A stretch of DNA of 64,000 nucleotides from Dolosigranulum pigrum ATCC 51524. Lineage in GTDB: Bacteria > Bacillota > Bacilli > Lactobacillales > Carnobacteriaceae_A. Location: contig NZ_JH601103.1 in the NCBI RefSeq assembly GCF_000245815.1, forward strand, positions 224,428-288,427. Reading direction: 5' to 3'. This document shows positions 53,339-62,016 of the stretch, one piece after another. Position 1 is the first letter of the stretch. The number at the start of each line of letters is the position of its first letter. The notes beneath the pieces are model-generated. The model was given only the letters and a program-made list of their open reading frames with translations, searched no databases and was not told the origin of the DNA. A program made the translations under genes and the position numbers.

Positions 53339-54128
53339 TTAAGGATTACAACTATTACTAGCTATTGCTGTTCCTGTTCTATGTGGCTCAAGATTCCATG
53401 GTGTTTTCCAATACCCAGCCCAATGAACATGACACATATACTGCGATCTCATACTGGAAGTGTTTCTCCAATTCGAATGTCCACTGTAATTGTTTAGGAC
53501 TGTTTGCCAACTATCATTTTTTAATGACGCAGACGCATTAGGGTTGTCACCATGAACAACTGTACGAACCCATGATTGTTTTGGAGATAAGGACAGTGAA
53601 ATTACTCCACTACGAGATATCCATTTACTACTTTGAAAGTAATATGAAAAACTATTGACACTCCTTGCTGTTGCTATAGTTAAATCTCCATTAACATCAG
53701 ACGTATCTATAGTGTACGATATTTTTTGGTTCTCAATAAAGGGTTCATGTACTTGAGCTTGTTTTACTTCTCCTGTGTTATCGTCTATATATGTTAGCAT
53801 CAAAGATAATGAACTATTATATCCATTAACTGAGTCATATATAGAAAATACATTTTCGCCATCTAACTCAGCACTAATTCCGTTAATACCTTCTAACAAT
53901 ACATCTAAATTAACTTCATTAGAACTTGAAGTGTCTACTACGCGATAATTTTCTTCTACTCCTACATCAAAGGACGAACGGTTTGAATAATTGTGTCCAA
54001 CATCTATTGAGATGTCAACTTTATCGGAGATTTCTTCAGCATGAGTCTCTATATCATCAACAGCAAACCCCATTACTAGCACTAAAACAGCTATCTTTGA
54101 TACAATGCCACTGACTATTTTTTTTCAT
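53339..54128 (-). pseudogene. DUF2599-like secreted protein, signal peptide off-frame by an A8 tract
   Basis: The body (about 245 residues) ends with a domain matching DUF2599 secreted proteins of Listeria/Enterococcus type: WISRSGVISLSLSPKQSWVR, then SWQTVLNNY, MRSQYMCHVHW and KTPWNLEPHRTGT, with two Cys. The open frame itself begins in mid signal peptide. An ATG at 54128 with GGAGTGG upstream is followed by eight A. With seven A it would read MKKIVSGIVSKIAVLVLVMG, a complete signal peptide ending near THA-EE. As sequenced the gene is off by one base, so it is off, phase-variable, or a sequencing slip. Confidence 0.75.
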
Positions 54129-54337
54129 AAACTAACCACTCCTTAATTTGATTATCTATTTATAATAACATTATAACACAAAAGAAATCGCCTTCAATTA
54201 ATAACCTTTATATTTGCAATAAAGAAATAGGAACAATCGACGCAAAGCGTCATAATTCATCGAAAACGATACTTCACCGCATACTGTAACTGAGAATTTA
54301 TGTTCCTTATTTTGATATCTATTTCGCATAAATCAAT

Positions 54338-54415
54338 TGTTTTGGGTGTTCAGGTACGCTCAACTGTGGTAAAATGGAGGGGACGCAATGGATTTTTTCT
54401 AGAAAAGGTGATCAT
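54338..54415 (+). promoter_or_regulatory. leader/promoter region of the ABC gene, duplicated at 52872
   Basis: TTGTTTTGGGTGTTCAGGTA and the following bases up to GGTAAAAT occur twice in the window. TAAAAT is a possible -10. The ribosome site AAAAGGTGATC precedes the ATG at 54416. 54129-54337 is otherwise non-coding AT-rich DNA. Confidence 0.5.
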
Positions 54416-55306
54416 ATGACATTTCAGTCCATACAAGTCCAAGATTTGACAAAAAAATTTGGACGCAAGACCGTTATTGACAATGCAAATTTCAACATAG
54501 CAGCCGGTGAAATCTGTGCCGTTATCGGGAAAAACGGTGCAGGTAAGACAACGCTCTTCAAGTTACTAACAGAACAACTTTTTCCGAATAAGGGACATAT
54601 TGAATTCCAAGGATCTTTCGAGCGCCCAAGTATCGGAACCTTAATCGAGAACCCCGTCTTCTTTCCAAAATTCTCAGCCTATCATAATCTGGCTTACTTT
54701 TCTAAGCAGATCACTGGATCGATCGACAAGGAACGCATCCAGGAAATCTTAGATCTCGTTGAACTTGAGAATTCTCGCCGAAAATTCGAACAATTCTCAC
54801 TAGGAATGAAGCAACGTCTCGGCATCGCGCTAGCGCTCTTATTCAAACCAGACCTCTTAGTCCTAGATGAGCCGAGCAACGGACTTGACCCAGAAGGTGT
54901 ACGCGATATTCGCCAAATCTTACTTAAAGTCAACCGCGAACGACGCACCACCATTATCGTCTCCAGCCATGTACTAACTGAGCTGGAAGAGATCGCAACG
55001 GACTACATTATTTTAAACGAAGGTCAGATTGTGGAGAAAGTCTCTAAAGATAAACTTATTGATAACATGGTCAAGACGCTTGTGATTAAAGTGGATGCTG
55101 CCAAGCAAGCAGCTACTGTGCTCAATGAACAGTTCGATGCCTTAGAGATTAAGATCGTCGACGATACGACCTTGCACCTTAGCTCTGATGATATCCCATC
55201 TTATGATATCAACCGCCGCCTGGTCAGCAAAGGCATCCAGGTCCATTCCCTTACTATTCAGAACGAGACCTTAGAAGATTACTTCTTCGAGAAAGTAGGT
55301 GTGTAA
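54416..55306 (+). CDS. ABC transporter ATPase, BcrA-like
   Basis: A 296-residue ATPase: Walker A GKNGAGKTTLFKLL, signature FSLGMKQRLGIALAL, Walker B LLVLDEPSNGLDPEG. The C-terminal extension (about 215-296) ends in NETLEDYFFEKVGV. BcrA/lantibiotic-immunity-like ATPases work with ABC-2 permeases such as the next gene. The start ATG at 54416 is chosen for AAGGTGATC; the upstream ATG at 54374 lacks a site. Confidence 0.87.
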   Translation: MTFQSIQVQDLTKKFGRKTVIDNANFNIAAGEICAVIGKNGAGKTTLFKLLTEQLFPNKGHIEFQGSFERPSIGTLIENPVFFPKFSAYHNLAYFSKQITGSIDKERIQEILDLVELENSRRKFEQFSLGMKQRLGIALALLFKPDLLVLDEPSNGLDPEGVRDIRQILLKVNRERRTTIIVSSHVLTELEEIATDYIILNEGQIVEKVSKDKLIDNMVKTLVIKVDAAKQAATVLNEQFDALEIKIVDDTTLHLSSDDIPSYDINRRLVSKGIQVHSLTIQNETLEDYFFEKVGV

Positions 55307-55307
55307 G

Positions 55308-56057
55308 ATGAAAAACTATATGAAAAGTGAATTTCGTCGACTTCGTAAGAAAAAAGTAGGCTACGTTGTTCTATTATTAGGCATTGCCTTATTGGTCGGA
55401 GCCGCATTCGGACTCGACTTCATGAGCCAGCGCGAGCTAGAGTTCCCCTATGCTACGAACATGTTTTATTATTCATCCATCTTCGTAGCGCCAAACTTTT
55501 TACTCATGCTAACGGGAACCTTAGCCATCGTGTTACTTGGACGCGATCGTGATCTTATTAGCGTCTCCATTGGTTTTGGTGTCAACCGATCACATATCTT
55601 TTGGGGCAAATATTTTGTCACCTTAATCAACTTTTTAATCATTGGTGCGATTTTCTTCGGGGTTGCTTATGCATCCGGTGAAATGATTGTACCGAATACA
55701 GAAGTCGAGCACTTACACCGCTTTATTAACAACTCGCTTAACTTACTACCCATTCTACTCAGTGCATTGACAGTAACTTACGTGACAGCCATTTTATTCA
55801 ATAGCGAAATCAGTGCCTTTATCTTAATTTTACTGATTTACCGCGTAATCAATTACGCCTCTAATGCTATTATTGGGATCTTGCCGCAGAGCGAACCTGT
55901 CTTCGACTACTTACCAGGCACCTTGTTCTCGGAGCTCCCGGCCAACTACTTGACTGGCAACGTCCAGCTCGAATACGTCCACTGGGGCATCAACCTCGGT
56001 ATCATCCTCGTGTTCCTACTACTAGGCTCACTCCTTTACCGCCGAAAAAGTTACTAA
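55308..56057 (+). CDS. ABC-2 type permease, partner of the BcrA-like ATPase
   Basis: A 249-residue protein with six membrane segments (the first at about 15-34) and a basic N-terminus (KSEFRRLRKKKVG). It starts one base after the ATPase stop with AAAGTAGGTG upstream. Likely exports a peptide or lipid or gives antimicrobial resistance; the substrate is unknown. Confidence 0.83.
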   Translation: MKNYMKSEFRRLRKKKVGYVVLLLGIALLVGAAFGLDFMSQRELEFPYATNMFYYSSIFVAPNFLLMLTGTLAIVLLGRDRDLISVSIGFGVNRSHIFWGKYFVTLINFLIIGAIFFGVAYASGEMIVPNTEVEHLHRFINNSLNLLPILLSALTVTYVTAILFNSEISAFILILLIYRVINYASNAIIGILPQSEPVFDYLPGTLFSELPANYLTGNVQLEYVHWGINLGIILVFLLLGSLLYRRKSY

Positions 56058-56070
56058 TACATTCAAAGAT

Positions 56071-56103
56071 AAAAAGGCTTCCCTTAATACGGGGAAGCCT
56101 TTT
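56071..56103. terminator. bidirectional terminator between convergent ABC operons
   Basis: AAAAAGGCTTCCC/GGGGAAGCCTTTT with a 7-base loop; serves both convergent units. Confidence 0.92.
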
Positions 56104-56139
56104 ATATTATCTTTTCATCATATGCATCAAGCAAGTCGA

Positions 56140-56865
56140 TTAGAATAGCAAGCCTTTCTTATCAACCACTTTTTTATGTTTCAACTGGTAAACTAGCCCT
56201 GTTACAATAATCAACACGACTAATTTAATCCCCTCAATTGCCAAATGTTCCCACTGTCCCGTCTGCAAATAATCTCGCACATTATAGAACGGGAAAATCT
56301 GACTGAACACTTTAAACACTGGCGGATACTCACTAACAGAGACAATAACACCATAAATAATGGGGATCGCTGCCGATATTAAGTTTGTGTAGAAGTAAGG
56401 ATTCGACTCGCGCCATGCTAAGAAAAAGCCTAACATTCCTAACAGCACACCGGTCACTAACAACGCCGGCGAAGCTAGCACAATCCGAGAGATCACGACC
56501 CAATCAACTCCAACTATAGCTAGAAGTCCTAAGTTAATCGCCATTAATCCCCATGACACGACCATCGCTGTCAATATCTTATTTCCCCAATATCGCGGTG
56601 AATACGGCCGATTGATGACCATTATCTTGTCAACTCCTCGCATAGAATCATGTGTCAGCAATTGACTCACACTGGATAGCGAGATCGTAATAGCTGCCAC
56701 CGCTACTGAAGTCACTGCTACTACTGGATTCAACACATCTCCCCCCGTAAATTGACGGTGGATGAATAAGAACAGAATCATATTAATAATCGGCAGACAC
56801 AAAAAATGCACGAACTGTGTCTTGCGGTTAGCCATGAAGGATAAAGAGCTTAATTGTACACGCAT
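56140..56865 (-). CDS. ABC-2 type permease subunit (second)
   Basis: A 241-residue protein with six membrane segments. It starts right after the preceding permease stop with GGAGGGG upstream. With the next two genes it forms a one-ATPase, two-permease exporter of the ABC-2 kind. Substrate unknown. Confidence 0.82.
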   Translation of the reverse strand: MRVQLSSLSFMANRKTQFVHFLCLPIINMILFLFIHRQFTGGDVLNPVVAVTSVAVAAITISLSSVSQLLTHDSMRGVDKIMVINRPYSPRYWGNKILTAMVVSWGLMAINLGLLAIVGVDWVVISRIVLASPALLVTGVLLGMLGFFLAWRESNPYFYTNLISAAIPIIYGVIVSVSEYPPVFKVFSQIFPFYNVRDYLQTGQWEHLAIEGIKLVVLIIVTGLVYQLKHKKVVDKKGLLF

Positions 56866-57603
56866 CTAAACCCCTCCAATCTGGCCAGTGATATTCGCTC
56901 GCTTGAGTAACACACTTGAGAGCCACCAGGACAAGCCACTCCACAACACCAAACTGCTTAACCACGGCAAGATATCAAATTCAACTGCCTCGGTTAATAA
57001 GAACTTAATCGGTGTCGCTAGGGGCAATAACCACTGGAAGACAGAAAAAATAGGTAACTGAACTAACTGCAATGAAAATAACCCCGACAACAATAGAATA
57101 GGAATCATAATCAACTCTTCATAAGTCATCGCATTCGGAGTGAATACGAAAAATGCTGCAATGAACAAACTCATGATAAGCGCAGACAACCATAAGCTAA
57201 TAATGGCCAGCACTGTCCCGATTGTTAATCCATGAATCCCCACACGCAAGATGACACTCATGACCAACGCAACAAGATACGCTAGTAATCCATACGTCGA
57301 TGCCGGTGTAATAGCAGTTGCCACCGATACACGATCATCAATCCGCGTATTTACAATATACTGCAACGTTCCCATGTAGCGCTGGAAGCCGATCGAACCA
57401 GCAGCCGTTGTTGTAGATGCCCACATCCCAAATGTGCCACTGATCAACCAAATATTACTACTTGCTAACGTACCACTCGCATAGGCCCCTAGATACTGAA
57501 GTAAGAAGATAGAGATCGTACTCGAAATCGGCAACCAGACGAAATAACTATTCTTCGTATAGAGCTTAAAATGAAACCAACATAATCTGAGAAATCGCAT
57601 CAT
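56866..57603 (-). CDS. ABC-2 type permease subunit (first)
   Basis: A 245-residue protein with six membrane segments. The ATG at 57603 overlaps the ATPase stop by one base (TGATG), 5 bases after AGGGGG; a TTG one codon earlier is less likely. It is distantly similar in layout to the second permease, so they may form a heterodimer. Confidence 0.82.
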   Translation of the reverse strand: MMRFLRLCWFHFKLYTKNSYFVWLPISSTISIFLLQYLGAYASGTLASSNIWLISGTFGMWASTTTAAGSIGFQRYMGTLQYIVNTRIDDRVSVATAITPASTYGLLAYLVALVMSVILRVGIHGLTIGTVLAIISLWLSALIMSLFIAAFFVFTPNAMTYEELIMIPILLLSGLFSLQLVQLPIFSVFQWLLPLATPIKFLLTEAVEFDILPWLSSLVLWSGLSWWLSSVLLKRANITGQIGGV

Positions 57604-58382
57604 CAATTCCCCCTCTTCAACGTTGGCGCAATTGACAAATAAGACTCTTCTAATGTAGCCGGTCGATCAATATGCGTAACTTTAGCCAAGTCTAAGATAT
57701 CAGCAACAGTTCCCTCATGCTTAATCTGACCTCCGCCAATTAAATAAATGCGGTCCGCTAACACTTCAATCTCACTCATAATATGACTCGTCAGTAAAAT
57801 AGCCATCCCTTGTTGCGCTAATTTTTTAATGGTATCGCGCACTTCTTTGGCAATCTCTACATCTAATCCGGTTGTCGGCTCATCTAGCAATAATAGTGAC
57901 GGATTCCCCAACATTGCACGAGCAATGTGCAATCGCTGCATCATCCCAGTAGATAGCTGGTGAGCTTCCTTCTCTCTCACATCGTACAAGTCTACCAACT
58001 TCAGTACACGAGCAACCTCTTGTTCATGTTCCTTCGGCGGAATTCGAACCAGATCAGCAAAGAATGATAAATTATCTGCCAAAGTTGCCCGCCCATAAAA
58101 TCCTGAATGCCCACCGAAGACAACCCCAATTTTGGGTTTATGCTTACTGGACGTTTTTACAATACTTTTTCCTTCTAACAAAATATCGCCTGATGTAGGC
58201 AGTAAATAGCCACCAATCATCGAAACAGTTGTCGTCTTCCCTGCCCCATTCGGACCGATCAAAGCGACAATTTCACCTTCATGGATAGTCATTGATACAT
58301 CGTCTACCGCTACGAACGGCTCTTTTCCTTGTTTATACACTTTCTTTAAATGATTAACGTCTAAAATTTTTGTTTTATTCAA
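57603..58382 (-). CDS. ABC transporter ATPase of the two-permease exporter
   Basis: A 259-residue ATPase: Walker A GPNGAGKTTTVSMIGGYL, signature LSTGMMQRLHIARAM, Walker B LLLLDEPTTGLDVEIA, and the switch His in LTSHIMSE. It heads a minus-strand operon ATPase-permease-permease. CcmA/BcrA-like; a drug, antimicrobial peptide or lipid is a plausible substrate. Confidence 0.87.
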   Translation of the reverse strand: MNKTKILDVNHLKKVYKQGKEPFVAVDDVSMTIHEGEIVALIGPNGAGKTTTVSMIGGYLLPTSGDILLEGKSIVKTSSKHKPKIGVVFGGHSGFYGRATLADNLSFFADLVRIPPKEHEQEVARVLKLVDLYDVREKEAHQLSTGMMQRLHIARAMLGNPSLLLLDEPTTGLDVEIAKEVRDTIKKLAQQGMAILLTSHIMSEIEVLADRIYLIGGGQIKHEGTVADILDLAKVTHIDRPATLEESYLSIAPTLKRGN

Positions 58383-58601
58383 TGTTTAACTCCTCTAATG
58401 TGTAATAAGTATTTACCATTAGTGAGTTATCTACAATCTAACTCCTTAAGGGCAAACACTTCCTTCTAATACCAACACATCTCTTACTTTATTTGACACT
58501 TTCATATGACATTCTCCTGTAATTTTATTTTGTTGCTTAATAAGATTATACACCGATTACATGAGATATACAACTATAATTTTCAGAATAATTATTTATC
58601 T

Positions 58602-58636
58602 AAAAAACTCTCCCACACATTAGTAGGAGAGTTTTT
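58602..58636 (-). terminator. terminator of the thi transporter operon
   Basis: AAAAACTCTCC/GGAGAGTTTTT with a 12-base loop and T-run on the minus strand. The rest of 58383-58601 is the AT-rich upstream region of the ABC operon. Confidence 0.9.
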
Positions 58637-58654
58637 GATTATTTATATTAAAGT

Positions 58655-59710
58655 TTACAATGCTGGAGCTGTTAAGTCTTCCCCAGTTAGCTCACTGTCA
58701 ATCGCACCGCGTTCATAAATCCACTTCGCATATTCTTCATATTGTGCGGGATCAATCGTTCCGAATTCACCGTCTGCACTCATATACTCAATAAGGAACT
58801 CTTTCCAGGACCGGATTTCAATGTCTTTATCCAAGGCATATTCATTCTCTTCATTTTCGAATAACGTTTCAATCGCTTCATCTGGGTTTTCGACAGCTGT
58901 TTCATACCCTTTTTGTAGAGCTGTCATGAATTTTGTTAGAACGTCACTGCGTTCGTCAATTGTCTGATCACTCGCAATAAAGATCAGTTCTTGATTCTCT
59001 GGAATACCGTAATCTTGGAATTCGAAGTGTCCCATATTGTACCCTTCATCCTCCAAGAGTAAATATTCATGGTTCATATAGGCACTGATCAACGCGTCCA
59101 CATTATCTGTGGATAAAGCAGGCATTAAATCATAACCCACATCAATCATCTCAACTTTTGACGCATCTCCACCATCTTCTTCTACCATAGAGTAAATAAT
59201 CTCCTCCGAAATAGAATCAGATGCATACCCGATTTTCTTGCCTTCTAAATATTTGGGTGATTGAATACCGGACTCTTCTTTGTACATAATCGCATCTAAT
59301 CGACGCTGAACAAGTGATCCAAATGCTTTCACCGGAATATCTTCAGCACGAGCTTTCATCAACACACCTGGGTAACTCACCGCAATATCTGTCTGGTTCG
59401 CTCCAACTAATCGAATCGGATCATCCGCTTCAGCAGGCATCTTCAAGGTAACGTTCAACCCCGCTTCTTCAAAATATCCATGCTTCAATGCGGTATAGAT
59501 AGGCACGTGGTTGGCATTCGGATACCAATCAAGTGTTAACTCAACATCTTGTAGTTCTCCCTCAGCCACACTTTCTGTTGTTTGATCATCTGCTGGGGAA
59601 TCAGCTGCTTGATCTGCATCATTCTGCGTGCTTTGTCCACAAGCCGCCAGCACCAACAACACCAATACTGCTGTAATTCCTTTCATCAATCGTTTAATGT
59701 AAGTTGTCAT
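58655..59710 (-). CDS. thiY: thiamine-precursor ABC transporter, substrate-binding lipoprotein ThiY
   Basis: An approximately 351-residue lipoprotein: signal with lipobox LAAC (near residue 24), an Asp/Glu-rich linker, then an NMT1/THI5-like domain (VELTLDWYPNANHVPIYTAL, KMPAEADDPIRLVGANQTDIAVS). ThiY proteins bind pyrimidine precursors of thiamine such as HMP or formylaminopyrimidine. The ATG at 59710 follows AAAGGA by 9 bases. It is third in a TPP-riboswitch operon. Confidence 0.9.
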   Translation of the reverse strand: MTTYIKRLMKGITAVLVLLVLAACGQSTQNDADQAADSPADDQTTESVAEGELQDVELTLDWYPNANHVPIYTALKHGYFEEAGLNVTLKMPAEADDPIRLVGANQTDIAVSYPGVLMKARAEDIPVKAFGSLVQRRLDAIMYKEESGIQSPKYLEGKKIGYASDSISEEIIYSMVEEDGGDASKVEMIDVGYDLMPALSTDNVDALISAYMNHEYLLLEDEGYNMGHFEFQDYGIPENQELIFIASDQTIDERSDVLTKFMTALQKGYETAVENPDEAIETLFENEENEYALDKDIEIRSWKEFLIEYMSADGEFGTIDPAQYEEYAKWIYERGAIDSELTGEDLTAPAL

Positions 59711-59711
59711 A

Positions 59712-60485
59712 TTATGCATTCCTTTCTTGATTTCGATAATGTAGTAATACTGCTTCCAGGCCAGAGACGACCCCGAATAATATCAGTCCAATCAGCGACA
59801 AAATCACAATCCCCGCAAAAACACCATCTGCCTTCAGATTGCTGGCTGTTCGCCGAATATAGTATCCTAATCCATCTGAGCCACCTAACCATTCACCCAC
59901 CGTTGCCCCCATTAAGGCATAAATCACACTCAGCTTAATGCCTGACAGAACAGACGGCAAAGCCATTCGCCACTGCAAATACTTAAACATTTGCCACTTA
60001 GAGGCTTTCAAATTACGAAACAGGGACAAATAAGCAGAATCTGTTACCTTCAATCCATCATACGTACTCACAACCAATGGGAAAAAGCAAAACAGAAAAA
60101 TAATCGCTACTTTTATCGTCAACCCATAACCAAACCACATGACAAAGATCGGTGACAGAGCAATAATGGGAATCGTCTGCGAAACAAGCACGAAGGGATA
60201 GAGCGCTCGTTTGGCCCAAGATGAATAATGCAGCAAAATCCCTAACGGAATACCGAGACCAATCGATACGCCAAGACCTACCGCTACTTCTAGCAGTGTA
60301 ATGAGTGTATGTCTCCACAACAACTCATACTGCTCAATTAAGGTAAGCACCACGGATGAGGGTTTAGGAATAATGAAATGAGGCGTAATCCCTGCACTAA
60401 CCGACCATTCGAAGAAACCTAACAGCGCCATCAGAATTAACCCAAACGGATAGTACCGTCTCACTGCTGTTTTAATTTTTTTCAT
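59712..60485 (-). CDS. thiX: thiamine-precursor ABC transporter, permease ThiX
   Basis: A 257-residue SsuC/TauC-type permease with six membrane segments and the EAA-like loop EWLGGSDGLGYYIRRTASNL. Its ATG at 60485 overlaps the end of thiZ by 14 bases, with GGAGGAGG upstream inside thiZ; longer in-frame starts lie deep in thiZ. It carries the substrate handed over by ThiY. Confidence 0.9.
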   Translation of the reverse strand: MKKIKTAVRRYYPFGLILMALLGFFEWSVSAGITPHFIIPKPSSVVLTLIEQYELLWRHTLITLLEVAVGLGVSIGLGIPLGILLHYSSWAKRALYPFVLVSQTIPIIALSPIFVMWFGYGLTIKVAIIFLFCFFPLVVSTYDGLKVTDSAYLSLFRNLKASKWQMFKYLQWRMALPSVLSGIKLSVIYALMGATVGEWLGGSDGLGYYIRRTASNLKADGVFAGIVILSLIGLILFGVVSGLEAVLLHYRNQERNA

Positions 60486-61221
60486 AGATGGCCTCCTCCA
60501 ACTGTCGCTTATAAGCGATGAACTCACGGCTATAACGCACTGCTTCTTCGCGCGGACGCGGCAAGTCAATCTGAATCGGTGTCACTTGCTCGGACTGCCC
60601 CGGTCGATACGGTTGCATCACATAGACCACATCGCTTAAGTACAAGGCTTCCTCGATGTTATGTGTAATCACTAGAATTGTCTTATTCGTTGCCATCCAC
60701 AACGTCAATAACCATTCCTGCATCTCCTTCTGCGTGAAATAATCCAACGCGCCAAAGGGTTCATCTAACAACAACACATCACTATCGGTCATTAATGTCC
60801 GAATAAAAGCGGCTCGCTGCTTCATCCCACCTGAGAGTTGATGGGGCAACTGATCCGCCACATCTCCTAGCCCCGCCTTCTCGAGCCACCGCCGACCATG
60901 TTCTTCAGTTAGCTGGTTAGCCTCATCGAGCTTCGTCGGCAACATCACATTCCCCAAGACCGTCTGCCAGGGAAGTAATAAATCTTGTTGGGGCATATAA
61001 GCCACATCCCCTAACTGAATCTCTCGCCCCTGGAAGCGAATCGCTCCCCTTGTTGGTGTCAACTCGGTCGTACATAGCTTGAAGAGCGTACTCTTCCCGC
61101 ATCCACTCTTCCCAACAACACTGACAATTTGATTCGGTGCGACTGACAGTGACACCTCTGACAGCACCCGTTTTTCCTGATCATGTTGGAACGAAAAATC
61201 CACCGACTGCAACTCTAACAT
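60472..61221 (-). CDS. thiZ: thiamine-precursor ABC transporter, ATPase ThiZ
   Basis: A 249-residue ATPase: Walker A GKSGCGKSTLFKL, signature LSGGMKQRAAFIRTL, Walker B LLLDEPFGALDYFTQ and switch His in VITHNIEEAL. First gene after the TPP riboswitch. AGGGAG lies 7 bases before the ATG at 61221; the ATG at 61224 is possible too. Confidence 0.9.
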   Translation of the reverse strand: MLELQSVDFSFQHDQEKRVLSEVSLSVAPNQIVSVVGKSGCGKSTLFKLCTTELTPTRGAIRFQGREIQLGDVAYMPQQDLLLPWQTVLGNVMLPTKLDEANQLTEEHGRRWLEKAGLGDVADQLPHQLSGGMKQRAAFIRTLMTDSDVLLLDEPFGALDYFTQKEMQEWLLTLWMATNKTILVITHNIEEALYLSDVVYVMQPYRPGQSEQVTPIQIDLPRPREEAVRYSREFIAYKRQLEEAIYEKN

Positions 61222-61286
61222 CATTCACTCCCTAACCTCTCTACTCTTCATTCAATGCTACCTGCTTTAATTCTCACTTCACGTAC

Positions 61287-61318
61287 AAAAAAGCACTCCC
61301 CCATCAAGGAAAGTGCCC
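61287..61318 (-). terminator. riboswitch expression-platform terminator
   Basis: On the minus strand GGGCACTTTCC, loop, GGGAGTGC then TTTTTT, between the TPP aptamer and thiZ. When TPP is bound this hairpin should form and stop transcription. Confidence 0.82.
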
Positions 61319-61376
61319 GTCAGAAATTATAGTCAGTAGCTAGATCACGTATTTTTTACACACCAAATCCAGCTAC

Positions 61377-61460
61377 GTTCCGATCATTTCCCTACGCAAG
61401 CCCTAACTTGACAGGTTCAGTGGGTTTATCTCAGCACATGGCACCCCAAATGATTGAACA
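61377..61460 (-). promoter_or_regulatory. TPP (THI-box) riboswitch aptamer
   Basis: The minus strand carries the conserved THI-box parts in order: TTGGGGTGCC, GCTGAGATAAACCC, CTGAACCTGT and GCGTAGGGAA. Together with the terminator at 61287-61318 it forms a transcriptional off-switch for thiZXY when thiamine pyrophosphate is abundant, which supports the thiamine assignment of the transporter. Confidence 0.95.
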
Positions 61461-61473
61461 AATATCTACCCTT

Positions 61474-61501
61474 ACTATACCACACTTACATGGGAAAACA
61501 A
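61474..61501 (-). promoter_or_regulatory. promoter of the thi operon
   Basis: Extended -10 TGGTATAGT (TATAGT at 61474-61479), 16-base spacer, TTGTTT (61496-61501); about 20 bases before the aptamer. Confidence 0.7.
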
Positions 61502-61774
61502 AAGAAGATTTTAAAATAATCTCTACTGATTTCTGCTCTATCTTTGAACTAATCTCCTGATCAAATTCCTCTAAATACGCTCTAAAAAATAGGTCTCCAT
61601 TGTCTCTCCTATTTTCATTGACAATTACATCATAGCAGTTAGCAAGTACTTTCGTAAACCCCTTTCAGCCATTATGGGATGAAACCGCTACATAAAATAT
61701 AATTCTCATTTATCGAGAAAATTCCCAAATTGTTATTTTAACTTTATTAATGTCCTTCAGCATTTTTCTCTATA
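61502..61774. other. intergenic, no gene seen
   Basis: AT-rich stretch with no open frame, repeat or promoter that I can support. Confidence 0.4.
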
Positions 61775-61822
61775 CAAAAACACCACTTAAATGACTAGTT
61801 TAACTAGCCACTTAAGTGGTGT
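61775..61822 (-). terminator. long hairpin, probable terminator of the coiled-coil protein gene
   Basis: ACACCACTTAA/TTAAGTGGTGT with an inner ACTAGTT/AACTAG extension; the minus strand then has TTTTTG. It lies about 195 bases beyond the stop of the surface protein. Confidence 0.75.
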
Positions 61823-61894
61823 CTGCGGAGAATCCACATTGTATTGCGGGACGAATTATGGTAGGAAGATCCCTCACTACAATTCATCGCCTAT

Positions 61895-61936
61895 TGTAGG
61901 GATAAACCTAGCACATAACTTTACCACATCCCTACA
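61895..61936. repeat. inverted repeat in the 3' region of the surface-protein gene
   Basis: TGTAGGGAT/ATCCCTACA, perfect 9-bp arms with a 24-base loop; not a terminator. Could be a structured RNA in the long 3' region or a protein site. Confidence 0.45.
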
Positions 61937-62016
61937 GCGTAAATCAGTACTCTCTAAATCAATTTTGGAGGATGATTCTAAGTTCTAACCTACATTCAGT
62001 GAATAACTCCTAATGA

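Noticed and set aside
61830..61990. tRNA-like or CRISPR-like element after the surface-protein gene
   Set aside because: The inverted repeats do not fold as a cloverleaf and there is no spaced direct repeat; no CRISPR array or tRNA was seen in the window.
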